Shown here: positions 7,051 to 16,299 of the stretch, piece by piece | How the letters are laid out: every line of letters starts with the position of its first letter | Numbering within the stretch: position 1 is the stretch's first letter | Source: Perkinsus olseni | Taxonomy: Eukaryota > Perkinsozoa > Perkinsida > Perkinsidae | Reading direction: 5' to 3' | Length of the DNA: 20,037 bases | Assembly: GCA_013115135.1 (NCBI GenBank) | Contig: JABANP010000738.1 | Span: forward strand, 1-20,037 | Notes under the pieces: generated by a model | The model's database searches: none | What the model was told of the DNA's origin: nothing | What the model saw: only the letters and a program-made list of their open reading frames with translations | Made by a program: the position numbers and the translations under genes

Positions 7051-7746
7051 TCCTATCGTTCCTAGAAACCATCTTTTCTAGAAAGATGGTTTTCCATTCG
7101 AGAGGGACCCATTTTATAAGAGAACGTCCCACTCATGCTGAATGGAAATGTTGTCACCCACAACGGTATACACTCATGATGGATGGAGCACTCATAATAA
7201 TGACAAATAATAGTAGTGGTTGCCCGCCCTGTCTACTCGGCCTCATAGTATTGATACATTTAGCACTAGTTAAAATGGTTTAAAATGGTTTAACACAAAG
7301 CTGTTTTAGACTTCCGTCCCCGCTTAGATACAGGCTCGCCTTCACCACTCGACTCTCCGTAGCTTGGTTGACCTGATGAGCAGGAGCAATCTCCTTTTGG
7401 GTGTAACAACGACGACTATCTGGCTGCTTCTCCGCATGCATCGCGCGGATGCACGCCTTATCTGCTGGAGTCAGGTTTTTGATCTCCGACATAACACAGA
7501 GCAATGACAGGGCTCGGGCGGTCATGTTGGCGGATGGTGGGGCGATGTGGTCGCTTCAACGGCTCCCTATGACCAAAATCCCAGGGTGCTTCAGAAATAT
7601 GCTAAGGTTATGTGGAGGTCCTTGAGTGCGTCGAGCGCGTGAATCGGAGTAGCGATGGAATGGGAGTGTGAAACCTTGCTAGGTTAGTGATAGTGTTACT
7701 AGGGCTATGTCATTCAAATATCAGTGCGAAACTCGGCTTCTTCGAT
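7051..7746. other. Gag 5' remnant and unassigned sequence
   Basis: 7093-7280 matches the region upstream of gag in copy B, with the 673 bp corresponding to 14580-15252 removed. 7281-7746 has no counterpart in copy B. A minus-strand frame at 7280-7525 (81 codons) has no motif I recognise and no support from a second copy. I see no other gene. Confidence 0.5.
7066..7092. repeat. 11-bp perfect hairpin unique to copy A
   Basis: AAACCATCTTT, loop TCTAG, AAAGATGGTTT. The right arm is part of the sequence shared with copy B, but the left arm is replaced there by a stretch holding a different palindrome (14462-14473). Confidence 0.85.
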
Positions 7747-7902
7747 GAATTATGAGTTGGGGACCATGTATGCTAAGAATTTGTGGTGGGGGTATTCATA
7801 GAAACAGTGACAGGTCGTACAGTATCCAGCTGTACACTGACCATTCGTACAGTATCCAGCGGTACAAGCTTATGGTGAACAGAGGGACAGAATGCAGAGT
7901 TA
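7747..7902 (-). repeat. Unit tail, copy A, with a four-unit 15-bp array
   Basis: Nearly identical to 15568-15722. It contains GTAC cores at 7817, 7832, 7847 and 7862, exactly 15 bp apart, in the GTACAGT orientation. The segment AGTGACAGGTCGTAC (7806-7820) resembles the outer end of the foldback arm. The run CAGCGGTACAAGCTT also occurs in the left arm near 4861. It looks like a truncated arm of the same family. Confidence 0.85.
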
Positions 7903-8078
7903 CCCTCCGTTCAGGTGAGATTGCTGATCCAGCAATACGAAGGCTGCCGAGGGAGGAGAATTGCTGATAATAGACGCCGGACACACTCTGCAAGGCCTCT
8001 TGGATGCTCTACGAAGTATGAGGCATTCAGCCGACTCAACCTTCGCCATGGCCTACTGCGATGTTATGGCCTTGCGTT

Positions 8079-8608
8079 TGTCGGTTGCGAACGAGTAGGA
8101 TGCGACGGTGGTAGCTGCCCCACCTCGCGGAGAAGAGTTGAGAGGATGGGGTGAGCGCGCCCATAGACACGTGCACGGTGTCATTCGTGGTTGTCTATGG
8201 GATCTGGCTGCTGACCACAAGCTTCCTTCGCATATTGAGCAGAGCTGTCACTATCGTCAACATGACTCCCTACGTGGATGGGTCGCTGCTGTGCCCTTTC
8301 CTGATTTACCGAGGGTATAGGGGAAGGCCGGATAATGGCATTGAAGGAGCTAGCTGACGTGTGGTGGTTACGACGGCGTGATGTTCGGCAGAAGTTGATG
8401 AGCCGTGTGAAGAGGCATGCTAGCAGAGATCTCGTCGGGGGTGCGAAGGTTTACCGTTGACGTCCTATGTTGGAGAAGTTTGGGAAGCTCAACACCGGTT
8501 GGTCTCCGGCAGAAGATGAGTAGCAGCGTCTGCAAGGTGCGACTACCCGATGGTAAGGAAGTAACTGAGAGTGTTCTCAACCTTTGCCCGGCGGGAGTAT
8601 GCCGGTAA
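8079..8608 (+). pseudogene. Integrase C-terminal region, block 1 copy B (broken)
   Basis: Starts inside the core: APPRGEELRGWGERAHRHVH carries the likely catalytic Glu. A 17-bp deletion between two TTCCT repeats (junction at 8223-8227) shifts the frame relative to copy A and removes the TEDEF segment. The far end is better preserved than in copy A: LPDGKEVTESVLNLCPAGV then TAA at 8606-8608, a plausible natural end of pol. The deletion, the missing N-terminal half and further shifts make it dead. Confidence 0.7.
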
Positions 8609-10615
8609 CGGCATTTATGACGATCTGACCGGCACAAAGTTGTTGTGATTTTATTGTGTCTCTAGTCTCCACGATCGTGTTCTCATATCTTCTAGCGTCA
8701 AGGTAGTGGACTCGGTCCACTATTAATTTTTATTAAGTTGTTGACGTCAATAGAGTGGCTTTGGCTCTATTGCGGTATCTACTTTATCCTCAAGTTCATC
8801 ACCTAGAACCTTTGTATACTTTGACGGCAAAGAGTCTTAAGTTGTCTTAATTCCGTCGTACCCTTGGAGCTGAGTACTTCATTTTTGGTCCATGTAAGCG
8901 GCAGTACTCTGTCATATACTTACTAAGTTGGGCGTTGGCTCGATCGCATCGAAGTCGGATTGGGTGATCGAAACGGTTGAAGATAACCGACAGACCATCA
9001 AATATTTCCGTGACCTTGAATATCCCCGCTAAGGTAAATGGTCGTGAAGCTCGGCTGAGCACAGGTCAGGTTTTAGCCTTCACCTTACGGGAGCCTGGGT
9101 TGGTAGTTGTTGCCATTCAGGATTGATAAAATGGTAGAAATCGCGTCGACGGACGACCTGGGCGGCAAAAGCTTCGTTGAAGGGAGCCAGCAGAAGTTCG
9201 ACAGACGGATTTCTTCGAATAGAGGTTGATTTCCCGGAGCCGGAGTGCGACGAAATGGCAAAGCCATGTTTTGAAGAGTAACTGCGGACTGCATGGCCGT
9301 GCCACCCAAAGAATGAGCTCGGTGACCTGAGAGCTGGAGTCAACGTCGGTATGACCGTCATCGGGGCAGACTCTGAATCTCTGCAATACAGCGGTAATAT
9401 GTTGCTGGACCCCATCGTTGCCGAAGACAGTGCGACAGATGACTCTGGCTCGACGTTCCTCGTAACGAACGCCTCGTCGACGGAGGTCTTCAAGGATTGT
9501 GGGGTATCGTCATCTGCGCCATCGTCGATCTGGGAGCGACAGATTACACCTTGATGGTCACGAATATTGGAGTGGTAGTGGCCGTATCGTTGATGATAGA
9601 TTGAACAGCTTGCGGATGACTGAAAGCGCATTCGGTAGAAGACGATATAACAGACTCCTTAGCAACACGAGGTGGCATAGGTGTAATGGATAACTTGATA
9701 TTGAGAATAATAATCTCAATGGTTGAGCAATGGACCGCAGCTCGAAGCACGCCTGGGTAAAGCGTTCCTAATCGGATTGTGTCAAGGCGTAACAGCCTTA
9801 CGCTACGAAAACGCTCATTCTACTACGACTTGCTAGGGACCATTCCTCGCGTTTCTGCTTTTTTCCTCAGAACACCGAACTCACCCTTTATCAATCCATT
9901 CCTTCAACTATTCGATTTCTGCTATATCTCGTTCACTATGAGCCCAATCTACTTATGCCGCGTTTCACGGCTACTGTAATGTAACGATCGATACAGTCAT
10001 GACACAATCGATACACATGAGGAACTGTTTGAGTTATCCGAGCAGAGCAAGATTATTTCTGCGTTTACGAGAGATTAGCCGTCTTGATGAAGCTGTCGAC
10101 ACGGTGAGATAAACCCTCGATACTGCGACTGCAATGTGCGGCTGCACGTGCAGTCGCAACGTGCGTTCATGCGACTGCTGGTCAGCACCTTCCCGTCCAA
10201 TCATGCTCTCAGTTTCAAGTGTGCCAAACATTATTGAGCAGGTCGTGGCTGGATTCATCATGGTCGGTCAGTTTTTTTATTTTCCTCTGTCATTTGTCGG
10301 CGATGCCATCGTTGGCAGGGGAGACGATGTCAAGGCCTTGGTGAATGAGTCGGGTCAGTCATAGTATGATTGTTCCGCTGTTGTTGCTGTGATGACCTTA
10401 GCGAGAGGGAATTGATACTGTAAACAGGCACATCGACGCACCCATCAGTAGAGCTTTCAGTGTTGATTTGCATATTCAGGATATTGTGATTCCTTGGAGC
10501 CGGCGAAAAGACCAAACCCTGGACGTCCATTTCTGCGGGCTAAGCGCGGGGTGATTTCGTGGTCGCTGCGTGATTGGCCATGATAAACGAAAAATACGAT
10601 ACAATTAGCGCTGGA
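8609..10615. other. Non-coding body of block 1, copy B
   Basis: Counterpart of 1871-4046. Hairpins at 8704-8722 and 10125-10157 are conserved. The longest frame (minus strand, 9080-9631) is not kept in copy A and looks accidental. The 10134-10364 plus frame has a hydrophobic stretch but its start is not shared. I see no supportable gene. Confidence 0.55.
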
Positions 10616-10667
10616 TTATGGAACAAGGATTTGTACGGCCTCATTTGGGGCTTGGTACGGAACATCA

Positions 10668-11352
10668 TCGAGAAGTTTGAGGAGATCGGCCACTCAGCAA
10701 AAGGAGTTTGAAGTCGGGTTCCAGTTGCTCGCAGAGATCTTGAAACATCCTGTATCACTGGCGCATGCATTGTGATGCATCTAACGCTGCCTCTCGTTCT
10801 AAGTTGGACCATAGGCTTCCTGATAGTCCGCTCACGCATTTTCCGATGCAGCTGAGATGCTTGATCGTCGACTCTCCTCCAGTATGTGGATTGTTGTTTT
10901 TCGCGATGCGATCAGATATTTCCCTTAGACCCTTCTTTGTAGATACGTCAATCTTCAGGCCTGAAATGAGTGCATTACAGCGTGGATTGCTGAGTGGTAA
11001 ACGACCGTGATACAACCAAGTAATGCGTATGACGCTACAGTAGTGCGTCTCACCCCTACCCCCTGGACAATGTTGGCGATGTCGCCCGATCACATCAATC
11101 TCGCTGTGACCTATGCCTCAACATTGAACAGGGGGCGAGGGGGCCGCTGTGTCGGGATCTTGTGGACAGTACGGACTTCTCTTTGAACGCGCGCGGGGGA
11201 CTAGCTCAAATGGTAGAGCGCTCGCTTAACCCAACACGGATTTTTCGTGGGATTCGCCAGTTGAGAGCCATATTGGTAAAGCATGCGAAAAGCTCATGCA
11301 AGACATAGCTCAGTACGAAGATCCAATAGGAGGCGTTTGGAGCTATAATTAA
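10668..11352. other. Unique filler between block 1B and the RNase H relic
   Basis: No assigned gene. A minus-strand frame at 10755-11093 (112 codons) contains a moderately helical, charged stretch but no known motif. Near 10765 the plus strand reads HCDASNAAS, which may be an RNase H start (compare SDASKHALG at 11374), but stops surround it. A tRNA-like half lies at 11195-11228. Confidence 0.4.
11195..11228 (+). pseudogene. 5' half of a tRNA-Ala-like gene
   Basis: GGGGGAC, then TAGCTCAAATGGTAGAGC, then GCTCGCTTA, closely follows the acceptor 5' strand, D-arm and anticodon-stem 5' strand of eukaryotic tRNA-Ala(AGC). Immediately after the position of the anticodon the match stops and is replaced by a sequence with its own small hairpin (CACG...CGTG). 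No T-arm or 3' acceptor strand follows, so it is a truncated copy, or a tRNA disrupted after the anticodon loop. Confidence 0.55.
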
Positions 11353-11850
11353 AACCACGAATGGGTGCTATATAGCGATGCAAGTAAGCATGCGCTGGGC
11401 GTTGTGCTCACAATCGGCGGAGTGTATGTCGAGGACTGTACCCGCTATCGCAGTGTGCGTGATTGCCGTCATATAAACCTGGCTGAACTAGATGCTGCTA
11501 TACTCGAACTGAAGCTCATAGGCAAGTATATAACTGCTCTCAACTGTGAGGCTGGACAAAAGGTCACTCTGAGATGTGACAGTCATAGTGTCGTGGCTTG
11601 GATAACTCGCCACCAAGAACGCCATTGGAGGGCGGTTCATGGTCCCAATGCCACATTGGTGGAAAGTCGTCTCAAGACCTTCCAGGATACATGCACCGCA
11701 TTGAGAATTCACCTCACAGTAGAATTGATCCCTAGTGAGAGTAATCTGGCAGACCAGTTGAGTCGCAGCATTGGTTCAGTCCAGCTCGTCCCACGCTCCA
11801 TCGGACGAACGAGACGAGCATGGAAGGCTCATAATGACGTGGGGATCTGA
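11353..11850 (+). pseudogene. RNase H domain of an LTR-retrotransposon pol
   Basis: Open from 11353 to 11850. The RNase H acidic residues are in place: Asp in LYSDASKHALGVVL, Glu in HINLAELDAAIL, Asp in LRCDSHSVVAW, and Asp in IPSESNLADQLSR. The domain degrades the RNA of RNA-DNA hybrids during reverse transcription. A TAA at 11350-11352 cuts it off from any RT, and no RT is found directly upstream. Downstream, integrase follows in other frames. The domain itself looks intact, but it has no start codon of its own beyond a GTG at 11365, so it is part of a dead pol. Confidence 0.8.
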
Positions 11851-12722
11851 CCTACGATACGTTGCAACCATGTTGCATGAACATGAGGGTGCAAAGTGTC
11901 TGTACGAACGTATCCCTCAAGCAACGCTGCAACGAGTTTGTAGCCGGTTGCGATGTCTGTGCTACGGGCAAGATCACACGATCAGCCCCAGCTCAGCTTG
12001 GACTAGCGTTCGGCCAATGTGAACTAAGAGCTCAATATCCATGGCAGATGGTTCATATGGACATCAGTGGTCCATTTCATAAGGCCATGGAGACGATGTA
12101 TGTGATTGCTCTAGTGGACAATTGGAGCTCTTATACGATAACTCGGACTGTCTTGTATACGCCAACGGCCGAGGACTGTTTAGCACTGTAGAGAATTCGT
12201 TGTCGGCGCGATCCAACCGAGTTATCATTTGCCACATTCAAACAGCTTGTAGCCCGCGCCACTCAGCTGTTTAATACTGCGATCAGTGGTCGAGCTACAT
12301 ATTCCCCACATGAGACGATATTTACGTATGACCCTTGGATATTTCCAAGACTATCAGCCCGATAGAGGCCTGGAGCACGTTTTCCAGCTGAGCCTGCCAC
12401 CTCTCCCGACCGCCATCTACCTACTAAAGGTGACTTATTTTTAATGCGGAAAATGCCGAGAGGCAAGAAGCATGCGCGACCTTATCCTGTCGTTTGTATT
12501 CTCAATGAGTTGTCGCCTCTCATTTATCGTGTTCTCATGCCTGATTTACGAAAGCGTCTTGTACATTTGAAGTACTTGAAGTACATACATATCGTCTACT
12601 GCATTAGAAAAAGTCGATTCACGTCTGAAATCACCAATGCCCGCAGGTTTCTAACTCCTGCGAGGGGGCGTGTGGCGGAATCGTTGAGAAGGAGACAGCG
12701 TGATATCGTGCGCAGTAGATAG
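11851..12722 (+). pseudogene. Integrase with its catalytic centre deleted
   Basis: Continues the RNase H relic. The zinc-binding His pair (MLHEHEGAKC, near 11870) is in one frame, and the Cys pair (FVAGCDVCATGK, near 11940) is in the next. From 11862 to 12722 one frame then holds the core start WQMVHMDISGPF with the first catalytic Asp, then LVDNWSSYTITR. After a TAG at 12189-12191 it resumes with LVARATQLFNTAI and YSPHETIFTYDP, the part that normally follows the catalytic Glu. About 60 residues carrying the second Asp and the Glu are therefore missing. After a second TAG at 12363-12365 comes a C-terminal domain (ARPYPVV...YRV). It is dead by deletion and stops. Confidence 0.78.
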
Positions 12723-12819
12723 AGATAGACAGATTAGCTATATTAGCTAGCGGCCCGCAATCGCACCAAGTCAGCGCGCGGCCTCTCTTTACTTGGCCTC
12801 CCGACTCCCCATGTCGAGT

Positions 12820-13466
12820 TCCGAAGTTAGAACTGAGAAAAGACGACTACAGTCATCCATACCTTGGCGCCACAACGCTGTTGGGTAGCTTTTATAACGG
12901 CTGCCCTTACCTTAGAACTGCACCCCTACAGTAAATATAGCCAGCAGCCTTTAGGTTGTAACTCAAACATCTTCGCTTCATCAGCCAACCTCTCTAGATA
13001 CCAGCTTATAGAGCGACCATCTTGGTGTCCTTCAAAGCACTTCTTGCCAGGCAGAGCGATCTCACTTATAAGCTCTACCATATTACTTGTTGATATGACT
13101 TCTTCCGAAGACATATCCGACATAAACTTATAAGCCAGTGGAATTTCAGTTGGTACCGTAGACACTGTCGACCCATTATGCGATAACTTTCGAACTTGTC
13201 GTGGAGCTTTCTGAACTAACTCTTGCTGTCCCCTGCGAACTCTTCCTCGCCAATAGCTTCTCATATGCTTCCCTCCAACCCAGTACTTTGGCCAGAGATA
13301 CCTTGGTATCAGTAATGGCTTTTTGGATAATAACATCAAATTCTTCTTGCTTGAGATATACCAGAAGTTGAGGTTGATCAAGGTCCAAATGCTTGCACAA
13401 GGACTGAAGACACGGGTTCTTCACCATATCAGCCTTTAACTCACTCTCAACACTGCTGCTTGGCAT
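12820..13466 (-). pseudogene. N-terminal gag fragment of another minus-strand element
   Basis: Starts at ATG 13466 (MPSSSVESELKADM...) and reads to about 13200. It then shifts frame and continues through LPGKKCFEGHQDGRSISWYL, ERLADEAKMFELQ and CWLYLL to a TAG near 12926. Sense continues past that stop for about 30 codons (AAVIKATQQRCGAKVWMTV). The 'FEG..DGRS...WL.R..DEA' pattern and the following Trp-Leu-rich helix resemble the start of gypsy-type gag capsids. Lying directly after the protease of the 13497-15207 gag, it is not that gag's own continuation (RT would be expected), so it is a second element joined head-on. Confidence 0.55.
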
Positions 13467-13496
13467 TGAGACTTACGACATTAAATCTTTAGTAAC

Positions 13497-14460
13497 TTAT
13501 AAACACATACAGATCATTATAATAGCGTCAGAGTACATCGAAGCTAGGGAGACAACTAGTTGTGTCACTGGGAACACGACTACAGCCTGTAGTTCAGTCA
13601 CCAACCTCGATGCCAGATTCTTCGAAATAAAATTAGTACCCGCACCACGATCTACCAGCACCTGTAACGGTTTCTCCTTAACCGTAACATCAAACATTGC
13701 AGGATGAACAACTTGCAAATGAATATTCCCTTTCCCATTATCATTGCCCAAGGAAACGTCAGCCTTTGAGAGACCAACTTTCATAACCGGGGCCGCAACT
13801 ACCTCCTCATCTCCCGTCTCTGCAGTCACAGTTCTCTCCTCATCAGTCGCGATAGCCGACGCATTTGTGGAGACTGGGCCACCCTGACCGGAACTCCTGC
13901 TTCCACCATTAAATCTCCTCGACTTGTAGTAGAATTTCTTGACCGGTGATGGTGCCCCACACACTGAAGAACAATGACCAGACTGCTTGCATCTACCACA
14001 TATTAAAGTATCAGGCAAAGGGCACGTATCCATAAAGTGATCGAAACCACCGCATCTTTGACAACGCTCTCGGAGTTTGAAAACCTCATTGGTACATTCG
14101 AAAGCTCTATGACCACGCTGACCACATCGCCAGCATGCCCCTCTATCCATACTACCCATCACCATATAAACCTCAGTGGCAGATATCTCTTCGTCAGCAG
14201 GATTGGCAACCGAGACTTGGACTTTGGCGCTTCGTGTCGTTCTTGATGGTGTCGGAGCCTTCTCATTTTTCCGAGCCCATCTTCTAAGCCCCAGCCTGAT
14301 AGCAGAGAAAGTGCCAATGGCAGAGAATCTAAGACCATCTAACCAGTCCGTAATCTTCTCAGGCATACTAGGCTAGTATTACTAGTTCGGGTTATTAGTA
14401 TTACTAGCATAAAGTTTGGAAACCATTTCTGCATCACTCCCTAGTCTGACCAATCCTATG
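13497..14460 (-). pseudogene. Gag C-terminal part with three zinc knuckles and protease start; copy B
   Basis: Parallel to 6175-7050 and about as well preserved: the three CX2CX4HX4C knuckles are intact (CWRCGQRGHRAFEC and two more). The protease start is VLVDRGAGTNFISKNLASRL, again Asp-Arg-Gly (D codon at 13650-13652). Homology to copy A stops at 13587; beyond it the frame runs into unrelated sequence until the stop at 13497. At 14372-14407 a 36-bp insertion absent from copy A adds in-frame stops between ...LYAS and MPEKI. Upstream, 14408-14460 still reads LGSDAEMVSKLYAS. Confidence 0.82.
14372..14407. repeat. 36-bp palindromic mini-insertion flanked by ACTAG
   Basis: Copy A reads CATACTAGCATAAAG. 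Copy B has the same flanks with 36 extra bases, and ACTAG at both sides (14367-14371 and 14403-14407). The extra segment holds two near-copies of CTAGTATTACTAG, itself a palindrome, in an arrangement that is also an imperfect inverted repeat. It could be a tiny hairpin insertion with a 5-bp target duplication, or a slippage product. Confidence 0.7.
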
Positions 14461-14461
14461 G

Positions 14462-14473
14462 GCTAATATTAGC
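14462..14473. repeat. 12-nt perfect palindrome unique to copy B
   Basis: GCTAATATTAGC. The sequences on both sides match copy A, but copy A has a different insert here that forms the 11-bp hairpin at 7066-7092. Confidence 0.75.
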
Positions 14474-14512
14474 AAAGTCGAAAGATGGTTTTCCATTCGA
14501 GAGGAACCCATT

Positions 14513-15207
14513 TTATAAGAGAACGTCCCATTCATGCTGAATGGAGATGTTGCAGCCCACAACGGTATACTCTTTCATCAGAATGGCCTCCAACAACTCC
14601 AATTTCTTAGCCCACTGGTCCTTGGCAATGTTCTTCACCCCACACTGCCGCTTGAGCTCTCGACTACAATAGGAATTCACATCAGCGTCAAGATTAGCCT
14701 TCGAAGTAAGGGACTTAGCAACAGCTGACGCACAACCATGCTCCTCTAGGTTTCTCAGCTCGTTAAGAAAAAGGGCCACTGGTCGTTTATCATTAAGCCC
14801 TCGAAAGGCCCCACCCAAGAGACCAATCGAATACTTGGCACGAGCCACTACCTTCTGCACATCCTCTCGCTTCTCAGCCTCCTCCTCATGCTTACTCTCG
14901 TCGATCACCTACCTGTCTGTCCATATCCTTGTAGCAGCAGATCCAGAGTGCGCCGATGAGTTATCTTAGTAACCAAGTGAACATTTTGGTTCTCGCTGTG
15001 TACAAGTTCCAAATCCGAAGGCAGAACCAAAGGCAGCAGATACACAGGAACCCTTAGATAATCGGATAAGTCTAAATCAGTCGGACTAATTGTTGCTCCT
15101 CTAAGCGTACTCGAACCAACACTCGCTGATGCTATTCCAGTGGACAGACCGGGAGTCACAGGCAAAGACAATAGATCACTGGGAGACCTTCTCGGCTCAG
15201 CCCCCAT
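14513..15207 (-). pseudogene. N-terminal gag of the minus-strand element (copy B; mostly deleted in copy A)
   Basis: Two minus frames overlap at 14905-14908. The first is MGAEPRRSPSDLLSLPVTPG (15207 down to 14905), Ser/Pro/Leu-rich. The second is MIDESKHEEEAEKREDVQKV (14908 down to 14513), charged and helical, with LALFLNELRNLEEH-like and DQWAKKLELLEAILMKEY segments that look like capsid helices. A stop after QHEWDVLL is shared by both copies. The zinc-knuckle part follows on the same strand, so the whole reads gag N-terminus to protease from 15207 to 13587. I infer gag from position and composition; no single motif proves it. Confidence 0.55.
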
Positions 15208-15567
15208 TATGTGATCATCTTGTTGTCTCCTATTGTTTCAACTCGAGACTATAGAATGGAGCACTCATAACAATATTAAATAACAGTGGTAGTGGTTGCC
15301 CGCCCTGTCTACTTGACCTTATATTATGAATACATTTAGCACTAGCTAAAACAGCTTCGTGTTGATGAATGGGACAAGTGGCACTATGAATCTATCAAAG
15401 GAAATGTAAGGCAGCAAGGTTACTATCATCCCTCTCGATCATTCACATACCACCCTCGCACGCTACGTGCGACTCACAGCTGATGGGCATAAGTAATCTG
15501 TTTACGTGCCTTCCTCATAGGCTGACGACGAACCGCACCTTCGGATCTCTCACTAACCCCGAACCCG
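15208..15567. other. Upstream flank of gag B and filler
   Basis: 15253-15352 is shared with 7182-7280 of copy A and would be the 5' leader of the minus-strand gag. 15353-15567 is unique; I see no gene, LTR pair or RNA in it. Confidence 0.5.
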
Positions 15568-15722
15568 AATTATGAGTTGCGCACCATGTATGCTAAGAAT
15601 CTGTGGACGGGGGGTTTTCATAGAAACAGTGACACGTCGTACAGTATCCAGCTGTACACTGACCATTCGTACAATATCCAGCGGTACAAGCTCATGGTAA
15701 ACAGAGGGACAGAATGCAGAGT
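15568..15722 (-). repeat. Unit tail, copy B, with a four-unit 15-bp array
   Basis: Matches 7747-7902. GTAC cores lie at 15639, 15654, 15669 and 15684, exactly 15 bp apart. After 15722 the sequence changes to the leader of the element that begins near 15847. Confidence 0.85.
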
Positions 15723-15846
15723 TTCTGCTACAAATAGCGTGCGCCCAACCAATCTATTGCATTTGACGCCATCCACAAGGCTGTCTCGTGTTCCAGTTCA
15801 GTTGGTGGAGAACCCGCTGCTTCTACGATCCAGGTAAGTTCTTGGG

Positions 15847-16251
15847 ATGGCTACTGATATACCACTCGTTGCACTCGCATCTCTCTTGGAAATTACTGAG
15901 TCTGATCTTCCATTTGTAAAAGAAAATGAACTTGAGGAAGTCTTCACTGCTAAGAACATTCCTCTAAAAGATCGGTGCTTTTATCGTTCGGTTTATCGTG
16001 ATAACTGCACTGCCAAATCGTCTACTGATTCCAGTACTGTTGACGGAGCGTCGCATACTACTCTCCCTGATGGACCGTCGACTTTGTACCACATTCGCCA
16101 AGATATTCAACGTGAGATCACTGCTAAGAAAGTCAAGCCTTGGCGTGGCTTAGCAGACTACCGTTCGTTCATTGAATTCAAGCTTCAAGTTAGTTACATT
16201 CTCGAAGACTTGGTTAGCTCTGATTCCGTGAACTATACAACTGTGAAGTAG
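15847..16251 (+). CDS. Gag N-terminal region of the right-hand element (truncated by a strand switch)
   Basis: 134 codons from ATG 15847 (MATDIPLVALASLLEITESD) to TAG 16249-16251. The end, VKPWRGLADYRSFIEFKLQ then YILEDLVSSDSVNYTTVK, looks like the beginning of a copia-like (UBN2-type) gag domain, where a Trp...Phe pattern precedes a Tyr-rich helix. The continuation expected after NYTTVK (a segment like KYLIDSNLW) is found on the opposite strand starting near 16895. The reading frame is clean up to that point, so the break is recent or this short product is tolerated. Gag would form the particle that packages element RNA. Confidence 0.6.
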   Translation: MATDIPLVALASLLEITESDLPFVKENELEEVFTAKNIPLKDRCFYRSVYRDNCTAKSSTDSSTVDGASHTTLPDGPSTLYHIRQDIQREITAKKVKPWRGLADYRSFIEFKLQVSYILEDLVSSDSVNYTTVK

Positions 16252-16299
16252 GTGAGACTTTGGTGGATGATGCAATGCCCTGAGTATCAGCAGGGGAAG

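Larger units (their letters stand above)
8079..10667 (+). repeat. Block 1, copy B of the long direct duplication
   Basis: Matches 1332-4100 in order and orientation, with internal deletions. Its left junction cuts the integrase more deeply than copy A. Its right side continues beyond the duplication, into a frame (NKDLYGLIWGLVRNIIEKFE, about 10618-10677) of which only the start exists in copy A. Copy A's right edge is therefore the rearranged one, at least for that frame. Confidence 0.9.

Noticed and set aside
7920..8078. Possible reverse transcriptase palm fragment (LLDALRSMRH... near 7998)
   Set aside because: Only a loose resemblance, with no YxDD or supporting neighbours.
9080..9631. A 183-codon minus-strand frame in block 1B
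   Set aside because: It is broken and replaced in copy A, has no motif, and its composition resembles a shadow frame.
12864..12884. Plus-strand TGGCGCCACAACGCTG as a primer binding site
   Set aside because: It lies within the tail of a minus-strand gag relic and no adjacent LTR end is visible.
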